Positions 34,676-43,155 of a stretch of 64,000 nucleotides of DNA are shown piece by piece. How positions within the stretch are numbered: position 1 is the first letter of the stretch; every line of letters begins with the position of its first letter. A model generated the notes under the pieces. It saw nothing but the letters and a program-made list of their open reading frames with translations. It ran no database searches and was not told the origin of the DNA. The stretch is from an uncultured eubacterium 1-6 (lineage in GTDB: Bacteria > Bacillota > Clostridia > Lachnospirales > Lachnospiraceae): the NCBI GenBank assembly GCA_903789595.1, contig CAIFEZ010000011.1, positions 1 to 64,000 on the forward strand. Reading direction: 5' to 3'. Both the position numbers and the translations under genes were made by a program.

Positions 34676-35411
34676 ATGCACTGGTGCCTGCGGTGTCCGT
34701 GCTCTGTGCATCGACGCTCCCCGTTTCCGTGCTGCCGGCACTCTGGCTGTCCTGGAACCTGATCTCGTACTTGTCCTGCGGATAAACATCCTGGAGGAAG
34801 GAGGTCAGCAATGTCTTCGCGTTATTCTGGGCGGCATCCAGCAGACCATTTGCGACAGCGTCCTTTTCAGCCTGATCCCGCATATTGTTGAGGGCCTCGT
34901 CATTTTCACTCAGAGAGATCCTGTTGAAGACGCTCTCATTCTCCTCGTAGACCTTCAGTGAATCTTTTACCGGTTCGGTACCGGTGACTTGCGCAGCCGG
35001 CATAGATACCGTAACGATGCCTTTTTTGTCACTGCTGCCGCCGGGCGTCTCGTTCAATTCTATCTGAGAAAAATCATACCCTGCCGTAACCTTGAAGTTA
35101 TAGCTGTAGATCAGCGTGCTCTTCGTAAACGGCACATCTACTCCGAACAGCTGTTTGGCATCCTTTGTCGAGTTTACCTCTGTTACATAGGCCTCCTGCG
35201 TGTTCAGCTGCCCGATGTCCTCCAGACGCAGCCTCACCGTATCCGTATCAGGTTTGCTCGGGTCCTCGTTATTGATCAGCTTGATATTTCCGGTAACCAT
35301 GCCGACAATCAGGCATGCGGCCAGAGCGATAATGATAACCGTGACAAGAGGCAGAACCCTGGTTTTTCCGCTGCTCGCGCTGCTTTTTTCTTTGCTTTTA
35401 TTGCTTTTCAT
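34674..35411 (-). CDS. DUF4230-like membrane-anchored protein
   Basis: This 245-residue protein has a basic N-terminus, one membrane helix (VLPLVTVIIIALAACLIVGMV, about 18-38) and an extracytoplasmic domain resembling DUF4230 (LRLEDIGQLNTQEAYVTEV, YSYNFKVTAGYDFSQIEL, AEKDAVANGLLDAAQNNAK). Its tail is Ser/Thr-rich. The function of DUF4230 proteins is unknown. The ATG at 35411 is preferred because AAAGGTG precedes it; an in-frame ATG at 35429 has no ribosome site. It lies upstream of the pilus promoter and has its own stop next to repeat copy D. Confidence 0.7.
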   Translation of the reverse strand: MKSNKSKEKSSASSGKTRVLPLVTVIIIALAACLIVGMVTGNIKLINNEDPSKPDTDTVRLRLEDIGQLNTQEAYVTEVNSTKDAKQLFGVDVPFTKSTLIYSYNFKVTAGYDFSQIELNETPGGSSDKKGIVTVSMPAAQVTGTEPVKDSLKVYEENESVFNRISLSENDEALNNMRDQAEKDAVANGLLDAAQNNAKTLLTSFLQDVYPQDKYEIRFQDSQSAGSTETGSVDAQSTDTAGTSA

Positions 35412-35454
35412 GGAATTCACCTTTCGCATCCGATCGACCGTCGGATCATTTACA

Positions 35455-35505
35455 GTTAGTGATATGAAGCAATCTCATGACAGGAGGTCACTTCATATCA
35501 CTAAC
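35455..35505. other. Perfect 15-bp inverted repeat
   Basis: GTTAGTGATATGAAG at 35455-35469 and its exact complement at 35491-35505 flank a 21-base centre that contains AGGAGG. It lies in the 124-base gap between pepT and the DUF4230-like gene. No T-run follows on the minus strand, so it is not a standard terminator. Confidence 0.7.
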
Positions 35506-35535
35506 CATTTACATACTCGTTTATGGGCTTTATGA

Positions 35536-36756
35536 TCAGCGCGGCTGTTTTTGCAGCTGTACGATCCGGATCAGCATTTCAGCGGTCTTCTCCATCTCCT
35601 GCACGCTCGCGTACTCAAACCGGCTGTGGTAGTTGTATCCTCCGGTACACAGATTCGGGCAGGGAATCCCGCGAAAACAAAGTGCCGCGCCGTCCGTTCC
35701 GCCGCGGATGGGGCTTGTGACGCAGACCTCTCCCATATCCGACAGGACTTTCTTAACGCATTCGACCAGATCCATATGATCCTTCATCACTTCCGCCATA
35801 TTGTAGTACTGGTCCCGGATCGACGTGTCCACGGTTCCCTCACCGTATTTCCGGTTCAGGTACGCCGAAATCGTGCGGATCGTTTCCTTGCGTGACGCAA
35901 ACCGTTCCCGGTCATGATCCCGGATAATATACTGAAGGTTAGTCTGTTCGACGCTTCCTTCCATCCGGTCGAGATGGTAGAACCCCTCATAGCCCTCCGT
36001 GTGCTCCGGCGTTTCAGCCGGCGGCAGCATGGAGGCAAATTCCATCGCGATCAGGCAGGCATTTTTCATCTGGTTTTTCGCACTTCCCGGGTGAACATTC
36101 CTGCCGCGTATCTTCACGCGGGCTTCCGCCGCGTTGAAGCACTCATATTCGATGACGCCGAAGGTCCCGCCGTCTACTGTGTATGCCTCTTTCGCTCCGA
36201 AACGCTCCGCATCAAAATGCTCTGTTCCGCGCCCGGTCTCCTCATCCGGTGTAAACGCGATGCGCACCGCGCGGTGCGGTTCCTCCGGATGGTCATGGAA
36301 ATACTGCACGAGGTTCATGATCTCCGCGATTCCCGCCTTGTCGTCCGCACCCAGCAGTGTCTTCCCGTCTGTTGCGATAAGATCTTCCCCGCGATGTTTC
36401 GTGAGCTCCGGAAAATCTTCTTCTTTTAGCAATTCGTCCCCGCCCTGGTAATTTTCGATGATCCTGGGCTTTACGCCGCTTCCGCTCACCGCAGGCGACG
36501 TATCGAGATGAGCAATGAATCCGAGCGGCGGCAAGGACTCAAAATCGCTTCCGCGCGAAGCAAGAGATGCGTAAACATAGCAGTGTTCACGGTTGTAATC
36601 GGTCTCCGCGCCCAGATCCTTCAGCTCCTTTTCAAGAAGTTCTGCGAGAACTCTCTGCTTCGCGGTTGTCGGCTGAGCTGCCGCGTCTTCATCGGACTGC
36701 GTATCGATCTGAACATAATTGAAGAAACGATGAATGAGATCTTTGTTAATAACCAA
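35536..36756 (-). CDS. pepT: Peptidase T (tripeptide aminopeptidase)
   Basis: This cytoplasmic dizinc aminopeptidase releases N-terminal residues from tripeptides. The 406-residue protein shows the M20 metal-site motifs: IAHLDTSPAVSG, LGADDKAGIAEIM, TPDEETGRGTEHFD, the dimerisation domain, and IRGGTDGAALCFRGIPCPNL near the C-terminus. The start is TTG at 36756, with AAAGGAAGG seven bases upstream; this gives the usual PepT length (about 405-410). The longer frame to 36864 adds 36 residues unlike the family. It is transcribed away from the BaiN-type gene upstream. Confidence 0.93.
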   Translation of the reverse strand: MVINKDLIHRFFNYVQIDTQSDEDAAAQPTTAKQRVLAELLEKELKDLGAETDYNREHCYVYASLASRGSDFESLPPLGFIAHLDTSPAVSGSGVKPRIIENYQGGDELLKEEDFPELTKHRGEDLIATDGKTLLGADDKAGIAEIMNLVQYFHDHPEEPHRAVRIAFTPDEETGRGTEHFDAERFGAKEAYTVDGGTFGVIEYECFNAAEARVKIRGRNVHPGSAKNQMKNACLIAMEFASMLPPAETPEHTEGYEGFYHLDRMEGSVEQTNLQYIIRDHDRERFASRKETIRTISAYLNRKYGEGTVDTSIRDQYYNMAEVMKDHMDLVECVKKVLSDMGEVCVTSPIRGGTDGAALCFRGIPCPNLCTGGYNYHSRFEYASVQEMEKTAEMLIRIVQLQKQPR

Positions 36757-36960
36757 GCGATTGCCTTCCTTTCTGCTGAGTGGTTGCAAAAATTGTCTGG
36801 TCAGAAACTGCGGAGTCATTCCCAAAAACACTGCCGCATGATTCACGCTGATCCTCATCTTCATTCTCTGTGTCTGAATGCGGAATCATGGACAGCGGTC
36901 AGCGCGATTTGAATTGTGGGGAAGACAACTGTTTATTACCACTCAATCTGGCCAGAATAT

Positions 36961-38214
36961 TTACTTTGTGTCACCTTTTTGATCATGCGCTGTGGATGGA
37001 GTCAGGCAGGAAATTCCTGCGACATATCCGCTGGACCAGGCCCACTGGAGATTGTAGCCTCCGCATTCTCCGTCTACGTCGACAGCTTCTCCGGCAAAGT
37101 ACAGCCCGGGTATCTTCCGGCACTCCAGATGATCCGTCAGCTCTTCCGCGGGAATCCCTCCGGAGCAGATCTGTGCCTGCTTTATGGAGGCAGTGCCGGC
37201 AATGGTGACGGTGTAACGCTTGATATGACGGGCGGTCTCCAGAAAATAGTCCCTTCCGTTTCGGGAAGAGGTGTTTTCGGATACATGGTCGGTCCTGCCG
37301 CCGAACAGGGCGGTGAGCTTATCGGGAAGAAGACCGGTCAGAAGCTCCTGGAACGGCGAGCCCGGACGCAGTGCCGCTCTTTTTTTCAGATCGTCCGCAA
37401 GATCCTCCTCAGAGACATCCGGCATGAAGTCGAGCACGGCGCTCACCTTCCGGCCGCGGCTGATTCCATCTGCCGCATAGCGGCTGACCTGAAAGACGGG
37501 AATGCCGGAGATCCCGAAATCCGTAAGCTGAACTTCACCTGTATCAGATGCGGTGAATGCCGCATCGATATAAAGCGATACCGATGCGTGTACCCGGGTG
37601 CCCGCCCAGCGGTTTGTCACATCCTCACGGATACGGAGCGGCACAAGCGCGGGAAGAAACGGAACGGTTTCGATGTGCAGAGCGCGTGCAAACTGTATGG
37701 CGTCGCCGGAGGCGCCGCGCACCGCTGACGCCGGACTTCCTGTGGCGATGATTACATGATCGGCCTCATAGGTCCAGGCAGGCGTCGAGACGAGAAAACG
37801 GCCGTCTCTCGGGATTACGGCCGTCACGCGTTCCCTTGACTTGATCTTTACCCGGTATTTCTCCGCCTCAAGCAGAAGCAGGCGGAGAACCTGGGACGCC
37901 TGCTCGGTGTAGGGGTAGACCCAGCCGTTTCTGTCGAGTGTCTTCAGACCGATCCCCTGGAAAAAAGCAATTGCGTCCATGTTCGTGAAGGCGGAGAAAA
38001 TCCTTTCGGTCAGGCGGGAAGCCCCTCCCCGGTAGTGGGACGCTGACAGGTCCAGATTCGTCAGATTGCACTTGCCGTTTCCGGTTGCCAGAAGCTTGCG
38101 GCCCGGTTTTTCGTTGTGTTCCAGGACCGTTACTTTCCCGCCGTTTTTGGCGGCGGTGATGGCAGCCATGAGACCGGATGCTCCGCCGCCGATTACGATC
38201 AGCTGGTTGTCCAT
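36961..38214 (-). CDS. HI0933/BaiN-type NAD(P)/FAD-dependent oxidoreductase
   Basis: This 417-residue flavoprotein has an N-terminal dinucleotide-binding loop LIVIGGGASGLMAAITAAKNG and the family motif GRKLLATGNGKCNLTN. The middle section is a barrel-like insert (QLTDFGISGIPVFQVSRYAA), and the C-terminus carries LYFAGEAVDVDGECGGYNLQWAWSSG. One member, BaiN, works in bile-acid dehydroxylation and others have unknown substrates, so no specific reaction is assigned. The ATG at 38214 follows GGAGAAAGGAG. It lies 45 bases after the PLP enzyme gene and is probably co-transcribed with it. Confidence 0.88.
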   Translation of the reverse strand: MDNQLIVIGGGASGLMAAITAAKNGGKVTVLEHNEKPGRKLLATGNGKCNLTNLDLSASHYRGGASRLTERIFSAFTNMDAIAFFQGIGLKTLDRNGWVYPYTEQASQVLRLLLLEAEKYRVKIKSRERVTAVIPRDGRFLVSTPAWTYEADHVIIATGSPASAVRGASGDAIQFARALHIETVPFLPALVPLRIREDVTNRWAGTRVHASVSLYIDAAFTASDTGEVQLTDFGISGIPVFQVSRYAADGISRGRKVSAVLDFMPDVSEEDLADDLKKRAALRPGSPFQELLTGLLPDKLTALFGGRTDHVSENTSSRNGRDYFLETARHIKRYTVTIAGTASIKQAQICSGGIPAEELTDHLECRKIPGLYFAGEAVDVDGECGGYNLQWAWSSGYVAGISCLTPSTAHDQKGDTK

Positions 38215-38259
38215 AGGATCTCCTTTCTCCAATTTCGCGGCACGGTGTATCATAAAAGG

Positions 38260-39546
38260 TTACAGAGTGACAAGTCCGGCGTCAATGACCTTCTGCAGGC
38301 TCATGATAATGCCGAGCTTTCCGTGAGGCCAGGTCAATCCACCCTGGAAATAGACGGCATACGGAGGCTTGATCGGTCCGTCCGCCGAAAGCTCAATGGA
38401 GGAACCCTGCACAAAGGCGCCGGCTGCCATGATGACATCGGAATCATAGCCCGGCATCGGCCACGGCTCCGGGGTGACATAGCTGTCCACGGGCGCGGCG
38501 GCCTGAATGCCCTGACAGAAGGCGATAACGCCCTCCGGCTTTCCGAAGGTGACAGCCTGGATGATGTCATGACGGTCCTCTGTCGCGTTCGGGACGACGG
38601 GGAAGCCGAGCCTTTCATACACATTCGCGGCAAAAATCGCACTCTTCAGAGCGCTTGCGGTGACCGTCGGAGCCAGGAAAAATCCCTGATAGAAGGCCGG
38701 GTTGGTGCTGATGGAGGCGCCGACCTCCTTGCCGAGACCCGGTGTGGTCAGACGGCAGGCGGCATTTGCCACGCATTCCCTGGTTCCGACGATGTATCCG
38801 CCGATGGGCGCAAGCCCGCCGCCCGGATTCTTGATGAGGGAGCCGACCATCATGTCCGCGCCGACATCCGTGGGCTCGATGCGCTCCACGAATTCTCCGT
38901 AGCAGTTGTCAACCATGCAGGTTACATCGGGACGGATGGATTTGATGAAGTGAATCAGGTCGCCGATCTCCTTCACCGAGAAGGTATGGCGGGTCTGATA
39001 TCCCTTGGAGCGCTGGATGGTGACCAGCTTTGTGCGTTCGTTCAGTGCGCTGCGGATTCCCTCATAGTCGAAGGAACCGTCCGGAAGCAGATCAACCTGA
39101 CGGTATGTGACACCGTATTCCGCGAGGGAACCCCGGGACGGACGGATGCCGATGACCTCCTCAAGGGTATCATAGGGCTTGCCGACAGGCGACAGGAGTT
39201 CGTCCCCGGGACGGAGATTTCCGGAGAGGGCGATTCCGAGCGCATGGGTGCCGCAGGCAATCAGCGGACGGACCAGCGCGTCCTCCGTGTGGAACGCGGA
39301 GGCAAACACCTTTTCGAGCGTGTCTCTGCCCATATCATTGTATCCGTATCCGGTGGAAGGATAGAGGCAGGCCTCGCTGACACGGTTTTCCTGCATCGCG
39401 CGGATCACCTTCAGCTGATTGTATTCTGCGGTCTCATCGATCTTCCGGAAGCGTTCGCGCAGCGAATCAGCGATCTCTGCGCAGAAAACCGCGGTTTTTT
39501 CGGCAATGCCGAAGCTTTCATACATTTTGATTTCTTCTTCAGTCAT
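38260..39546 (-). CDS. Aluminium-resistance / methionine gamma-lyase-like PLP enzyme
   Basis: This 428-residue PLP-dependent fold-type I protein belongs to the group annotated as aluminium resistance protein or methionine gamma-lyase family. Motifs are YPSTGYGYNDMGRDTLE, IACGTHALGIALSGNLRPGDEL, MVDNCYGEFVE (PLP aspartate) and VGSLIKNPGGGLAP, which holds the likely Schiff-base lysine. It has an overall Cys/Met metabolism lyase plan. The true substrate is not established. The ATG at 39546 is selected because AGAGG precedes it; an in-frame start at 39594 is upstream of that site. In Clostridia it usually neighbours miaA and hfq; here miaA is 298 bases upstream in transcript order. Confidence 0.86.
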   Translation of the reverse strand: MTEEEIKMYESFGIAEKTAVFCAEIADSLRERFRKIDETAEYNQLKVIRAMQENRVSEACLYPSTGYGYNDMGRDTLEKVFASAFHTEDALVRPLIACGTHALGIALSGNLRPGDELLSPVGKPYDTLEEVIGIRPSRGSLAEYGVTYRQVDLLPDGSFDYEGIRSALNERTKLVTIQRSKGYQTRHTFSVKEIGDLIHFIKSIRPDVTCMVDNCYGEFVERIEPTDVGADMMVGSLIKNPGGGLAPIGGYIVGTRECVANAACRLTTPGLGKEVGASISTNPAFYQGFFLAPTVTASALKSAIFAANVYERLGFPVVPNATEDRHDIIQAVTFGKPEGVIAFCQGIQAAAPVDSYVTPEPWPMPGYDSDVIMAAGAFVQGSSIELSADGPIKPPYAVYFQGGLTWPHGKLGIIMSLQKVIDAGLVTL

Positions 39547-39612
39547 TTTTAACCTCTGTTTCTGGCGGTGTAACGTGTACACTCGTTTTTTCATGCATAA
39601 ACTCTTTGAAAA

Positions 39613-39748
39613 GTCACTGCTAACCGCCCAACTCTTTACGACAAAAATTTTACAGTCCTGTTGCCCTTCGCAAACTTTTAACAGCCAGCAGTGTTCTGGC
39701 AGAGGTACTGTAAAAGCTTTGCCGTTTCAGCAGCGGGTGATCAGTAAC
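39613..39748 (+). repeat. Copy E of dispersed palindromic element (internal deletion)
   Basis: This 136-bp copy begins GTCACTGCTAACC and ends GTGATCAGTAAC. It retains both arms (TTTTACAGTCCTGTTGCCCT then TCGCAAAC; and ACAGCCAGCAGTG, ACTGTAAAAGCTTTGCCG) but lacks the central segment of the 250-bp form. Flanking octamers TTTGAAAA (39605-39612) and TTCGAAAA (39749-39756) agree at 7 of 8. Confidence 0.8.
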
Positions 39749-39784
39749 TTCGAAAACGAAGACAGACCGCGTATGATCTCGTCC

Positions 39785-39823
39785 CAGTCGGAAAAGAGCC
39801 CACATGTGGTCTTTTTCAGACTG
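39785..39823 (-). terminator. Terminator-like hairpin after miaA
   Basis: An imperfect stem (CAGTC, GAAAAGA and CCAC pairing with GTGG, TCTTTT and GACTG) precedes GCTCTTTTCC on the minus strand. It lies 20 bases past the miaA stop. Confidence 0.5.
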
Positions 39824-39844
39824 AAATGATGATGTGCAGAATCG

Positions 39845-40822
39845 TTACATTCTGTCTTCGTCTAATTTTGTCCGCCACAGACCCAGCATGTAATCCAGGA
39901 TGGCGTCTTCGTCGCAGTTGAATTCGTCTTTGTTGATCCAGATGATTCCGCTCTCCCGCTTGAACCAGGTGATCTGGCGCTTTGCAAAGTGCCTGGTGTC
40001 GCGCTTGATGATCTCGACGGCTTCCTCCAGTGTGCATCTGCCGTCCAGGTAGGGAAACAGTTCCTTGTAGCCGAGTCCCTTCATCGAGACGTGGTCTTCC
40101 GTCAGCCCCCTGTCCTTCAGCCTTCGGACCTCATCGACAAGGCCGTTGTCGATCATCTGATCCACTCTCCGGTCGATCCGCTCGTAAAGTCTCTTCCGGT
40201 CGTCATTCAGTACAAAATAGAGGCTGCAGTAAGGGGAACTCTTGGCACGCTGCTCCTCGTTGTGTCTGGATATCGGGGTGCCGGTCTGGTCATAGAATTC
40301 CAGGGCCCGGATGACACGCTTCAGATTGTTCGGATGAATCTCCCGCGCCGCCTCCGGGTCCTTTTTGGCAAGGATAGCGTGAAGCGCCTCCGGTCCCTTC
40401 TCTTCCGCCAGCTTTTCGTAGGCGGAACGGATATCGGATTTCCCCTCGCTTTCGGAAAAATCAATGTCCCGCAGCACGGCCTGGATATAAAAGCCGGTTC
40501 CTCCGGTAATGACAGGCACCTGTCCGTTTCTCCAGATCTCATCCATGGCCCGGAGCGCCATGCTCTTGAAGAGGGCGACGTTGAAGTCCTCTTCCGGTTC
40601 CAGCACATCGATCAGATAATGCGGAATCCCCTGCCTTTCCTCCGGCATGATCTTCGCCGATCCGATATCCATGCCCCGGTAGACCTGCATGGAATCGGCG
40701 GAGACGACTGCTCCGTTCACCGCTTTTGCCAGCTTAAGAGAAAGGGCGGTTTTACCGACTGCTGTGGGGCCGGTAAGTACGAGGACCGGCCTTTTTTTCA
40801 GTTTTCCATACTCAAATGACAT
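39845..40822 (-). CDS. miaA: tRNA dimethylallyltransferase
   Basis: MiaA adds a dimethylallyl group to N6 of A37 in tRNAs that read UNN codons. The 325-residue protein has the P-loop GPTAVGKTALSLKLA near residue 18, the conserved SADSMQVYRGMDIGSAK and PHYLIDVLEP, VPVITGGTGFYIQAVL, and the C-terminal DTRHFAKRQITWFKRE. AGAGG precedes the ATG at 40822. It follows mutL by 39 bases and works upstream of MiaB, which is also encoded in this cluster. Confidence 0.95.
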   Translation of the reverse strand: MSFEYGKLKKRPVLVLTGPTAVGKTALSLKLAKAVNGAVVSADSMQVYRGMDIGSAKIMPEERQGIPHYLIDVLEPEEDFNVALFKSMALRAMDEIWRNGQVPVITGGTGFYIQAVLRDIDFSESEGKSDIRSAYEKLAEEKGPEALHAILAKKDPEAAREIHPNNLKRVIRALEFYDQTGTPISRHNEEQRAKSSPYCSLYFVLNDDRKRLYERIDRRVDQMIDNGLVDEVRRLKDRGLTEDHVSMKGLGYKELFPYLDGRCTLEEAVEIIKRDTRHFAKRQITWFKRESGIIWINKDEFNCDEDAILDYMLGLWRTKLDEDRM

Positions 40823-40861
40823 GGATTCTTGACCTCTTGTTTCTTTGCGCGCATTCCTGTA

Positions 40862-42943
40862 TTATACGATTCGCTTGAATTTTCTGTCCAGATCGTATTT
40901 CGTCATCTTGATGATGGTAGGACGGCCGTGTGGACAGTTATATGGATTTTCCAGTGTCAGGAGCTCGTCGATCAGGGCGTCCGCCTCCTTTAGAGAGAGC
41001 ATGCTGTTGCCCTTGACAGCGGCTTTGCAGGACATGGACGCAATTTTCTCCGGTATGCTTTCCGGTGAGACGTCGCCGATCTCCGTCAGCTGATCCAGGA
41101 TCTCCGTGAACAGACGGTCGGACGCGATCTGGTACAGGTTGTCCGGAACGGAATTGATCTTGAAGGAATTCCCCCCGAAGGATTCAATCTCAAATCCAAG
41201 CCTGGCGAAAACATCCAGGTTCTTCTCCAGAATTCCCGCCTCTTTCGCGCTCAGATTTACGACGATCGCGGGATAGAGCATCTGGGCGTTGATCTTCTTC
41301 TCCCGGTAATTCTTCATCATCCGCTCATAATTGACCTTTTCGTGCGCGGCATGCTGGTCGATGATGTAGAGGGCATCCCGGTATTCGATGATCCAGTAAG
41401 TGTCGAAAATCTGGCCGATGATGCGGAATTGTTTTCTGGAGGCGGGAGAAAGTACCTTTTCTTCCGGAGCAAAGAGACTTATCTGCTTTGGGGCGGACGG
41501 GGCATTTCCTGGAAAAACAGACCGGATCTTACGTGTTTCGGCTTCTGATCCTGAGGCGGAAGCGGGATCAGAATCGTAATCATATGCGGAAGTCTTCTTC
41601 GCATGAGACTGCGTTTCGGATGCCGCAGCAGCGGAACCGGGGAGTCCGGTATCAGGTTCTGTATTTCGGATGGGCAAAGGACTGGCATCCGGACGAACAG
41701 CTGTGCGCGCGCCGGACGCATCGGTCGGGGTGCTGTCCGGACGTACGGACCTCCGATAGAGGATATTTTCGTCGCGGACCGATGACGCAGGACACTGAGC
41801 CGCGGATACCGTGTTTTTCGGAGCGTCTGCCGCTGTCTCTGCCCTCCTGGCGAGCTCGAAAGGCTCCGGCGCGGTCTTCGGAAGGACCGGAAGCTTTCCC
41901 GGACGATCGGCGCCGCGGGAAGGCTCCCGCGCGACCGGAACCTCGGGAATTCGCTCCCGGTTCATGAGCGTGTTCTGAATGGCCAGGCAGAGCTGATGAT
42001 AGATGTCCTCCTGACTGGAAAAACGGACCTCCAGCTTCTGCGGATGTACGTTCACATCGACCTTCTCACCGTCAATGTTCAGGTACAGCAGGGTGAAGGG
42101 ATATTTATGCTGCATGAGAAAGCCGTGGTAGGCATCCTCGATTGCCTTTGCCAGAAGGCTGCTTTTCACGTACCTGCCGTTCACAAAGTAATATTCAAAG
42201 TTCCGGTTTCCGCGCGCCACATTCGGATTGCCGATGAAACCGTCGATCTCCATCAGGTCTGTCCCGGCATGAATCGGGATCAGCTCTCTGGTGAGATCTC
42301 TGCCGAAGATCTGGTAGACGATTTCCTTCAGATTTCCGTTTCCGCTTGTGTACAGACGGGTCTGGCCGTTCTGAATGAATTTAAAGGAAATTTCCGGGTG
42401 GGAAAGCGCCAGCTCTTCCACAAAGCTGCTGACATGATTTCCCTCCGACATGGGGGATTTCAGGAATTTTGCGCGGGCAGGCGTGTTGTAGAAGAGATTG
42501 CGGATGATGAAGGTTGTTCCCTCCGGAGCTCCGATCTCCTCAAATTCCTTTTCCGCTCCGCCCTCGATGGTGTAGCGGATTCCGGTCAGGGATTCCGGCG
42601 TTTTGGTGATGCATTCTACCTGAGCGACCGCGGCGATGCTTGACAATGCCTCGCCCCGAAACCCGAGGGAGGAGATGCTCGTTAAATCCTCCACCTTCCG
42701 GATTTTGCTTGTCGCGTGACGCAGAAAGGCTTTCCGGACCTGGTCCTTGGGAATGCCGGCGCCGTTGTCCGTGATCCGCATGAAGGTGGTGCCGCCGTCC
42801 CGGATTTCAATGGTGACTGCCGTGGCGGCGGCGTCAATGGCATTCTCCGTGAGCTCCTTGATGACGGAAGCGGGACGCTCGACGACCTCTCCGGCGGCGA
42901 TTTTGTCAATGGTAGCTTTATCCAGTAATTCAATGGATCTCAT
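40862..42943 (-). CDS. mutL: DNA mismatch repair protein MutL
   Basis: MutL couples MutS mismatch recognition to strand incision. The 693-residue protein has the GHKL ATPase motifs (IAAGEVVERPASVIKELTEN, DNGAGIP, HATSKI, GFRGEALSSI) in the first 330 residues. A long low-complexity linker follows (about 340-510), and a C-terminal dimerisation/endonuclease domain with DQHAAHEKVNYERM, CKAAVKGN and CPHGRP. These are metal-site motifs of nicking MutL proteins, so it is expected to be an active endonuclease. The ATG at 42943 has AGGTG upstream and overlaps the stop of a 71-codon frame. Confidence 0.95.
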   Translation of the reverse strand: MRSIELLDKATIDKIAAGEVVERPASVIKELTENAIDAAATAVTIEIRDGGTTFMRITDNGAGIPKDQVRKAFLRHATSKIRKVEDLTSISSLGFRGEALSSIAAVAQVECITKTPESLTGIRYTIEGGAEKEFEEIGAPEGTTFIIRNLFYNTPARAKFLKSPMSEGNHVSSFVEELALSHPEISFKFIQNGQTRLYTSGNGNLKEIVYQIFGRDLTRELIPIHAGTDLMEIDGFIGNPNVARGNRNFEYYFVNGRYVKSSLLAKAIEDAYHGFLMQHKYPFTLLYLNIDGEKVDVNVHPQKLEVRFSSQEDIYHQLCLAIQNTLMNRERIPEVPVAREPSRGADRPGKLPVLPKTAPEPFELARRAETAADAPKNTVSAAQCPASSVRDENILYRRSVRPDSTPTDASGARTAVRPDASPLPIRNTEPDTGLPGSAAAASETQSHAKKTSAYDYDSDPASASGSEAETRKIRSVFPGNAPSAPKQISLFAPEEKVLSPASRKQFRIIGQIFDTYWIIEYRDALYIIDQHAAHEKVNYERMMKNYREKKINAQMLYPAIVVNLSAKEAGILEKNLDVFARLGFEIESFGGNSFKINSVPDNLYQIASDRLFTEILDQLTEIGDVSPESIPEKIASMSCKAAVKGNSMLSLKEADALIDELLTLENPYNCPHGRPTIIKMTKYDLDRKFKRIV

Positions 42944-43155
42944 TTCTTACACCTGTTATATCTTTCATAGTCCTTCTGTCCTTCACGGCTGGCTGCGGAA
43001 CAGCCCAGAAGATTCTTCCGGCGGCACACAGGGTATAAACCTTCTGCTCTTGACAGCCCGGCCCGCAAGCGTCCGTAGATGCCTGCAAACGGCTCTGCAG
43101 CGGTCAGATGCGCGCCTCTCCGGCGGATGGGGTCATCACTAACGGAGGGCTTCAC
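42940..43155 (-). CDS. Possible 71-codon ORF bridging mutS and mutL
   Basis: The frame opens with GTG at 43155, overlapping the mutS stop (GTGA), and ends with TGA at 42940-42942, overlapping the mutL start (ATGA). The product would be 71 residues, basic, with no recognisable domain (YGRLRAGLSRAEGLYPVCRR in the middle). The only ribosome-like site, GAGG, is 13 bases before the GTG. Four-base overlaps at both ends are typical of coupled genes, but codon use and composition give no further support. It may simply be an open spacer. Confidence 0.35.
   Translation of the reverse strand: MKPSVSDDPIRRRGAHLTAAEPFAGIYGRLRAGLSRAEGLYPVCRRKNLLGCSAASREGQKDYERYNRCKK

Noticed and set aside
38116-39552. 478-codon plus-strand open frame opposite the PLP enzyme gene
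   Set aside because: The minus-strand protein has conserved PLP-enzyme motifs; the plus-strand frame is rich in Asp, Arg and Gly as expected of an antisense shadow in GC-rich sequence.
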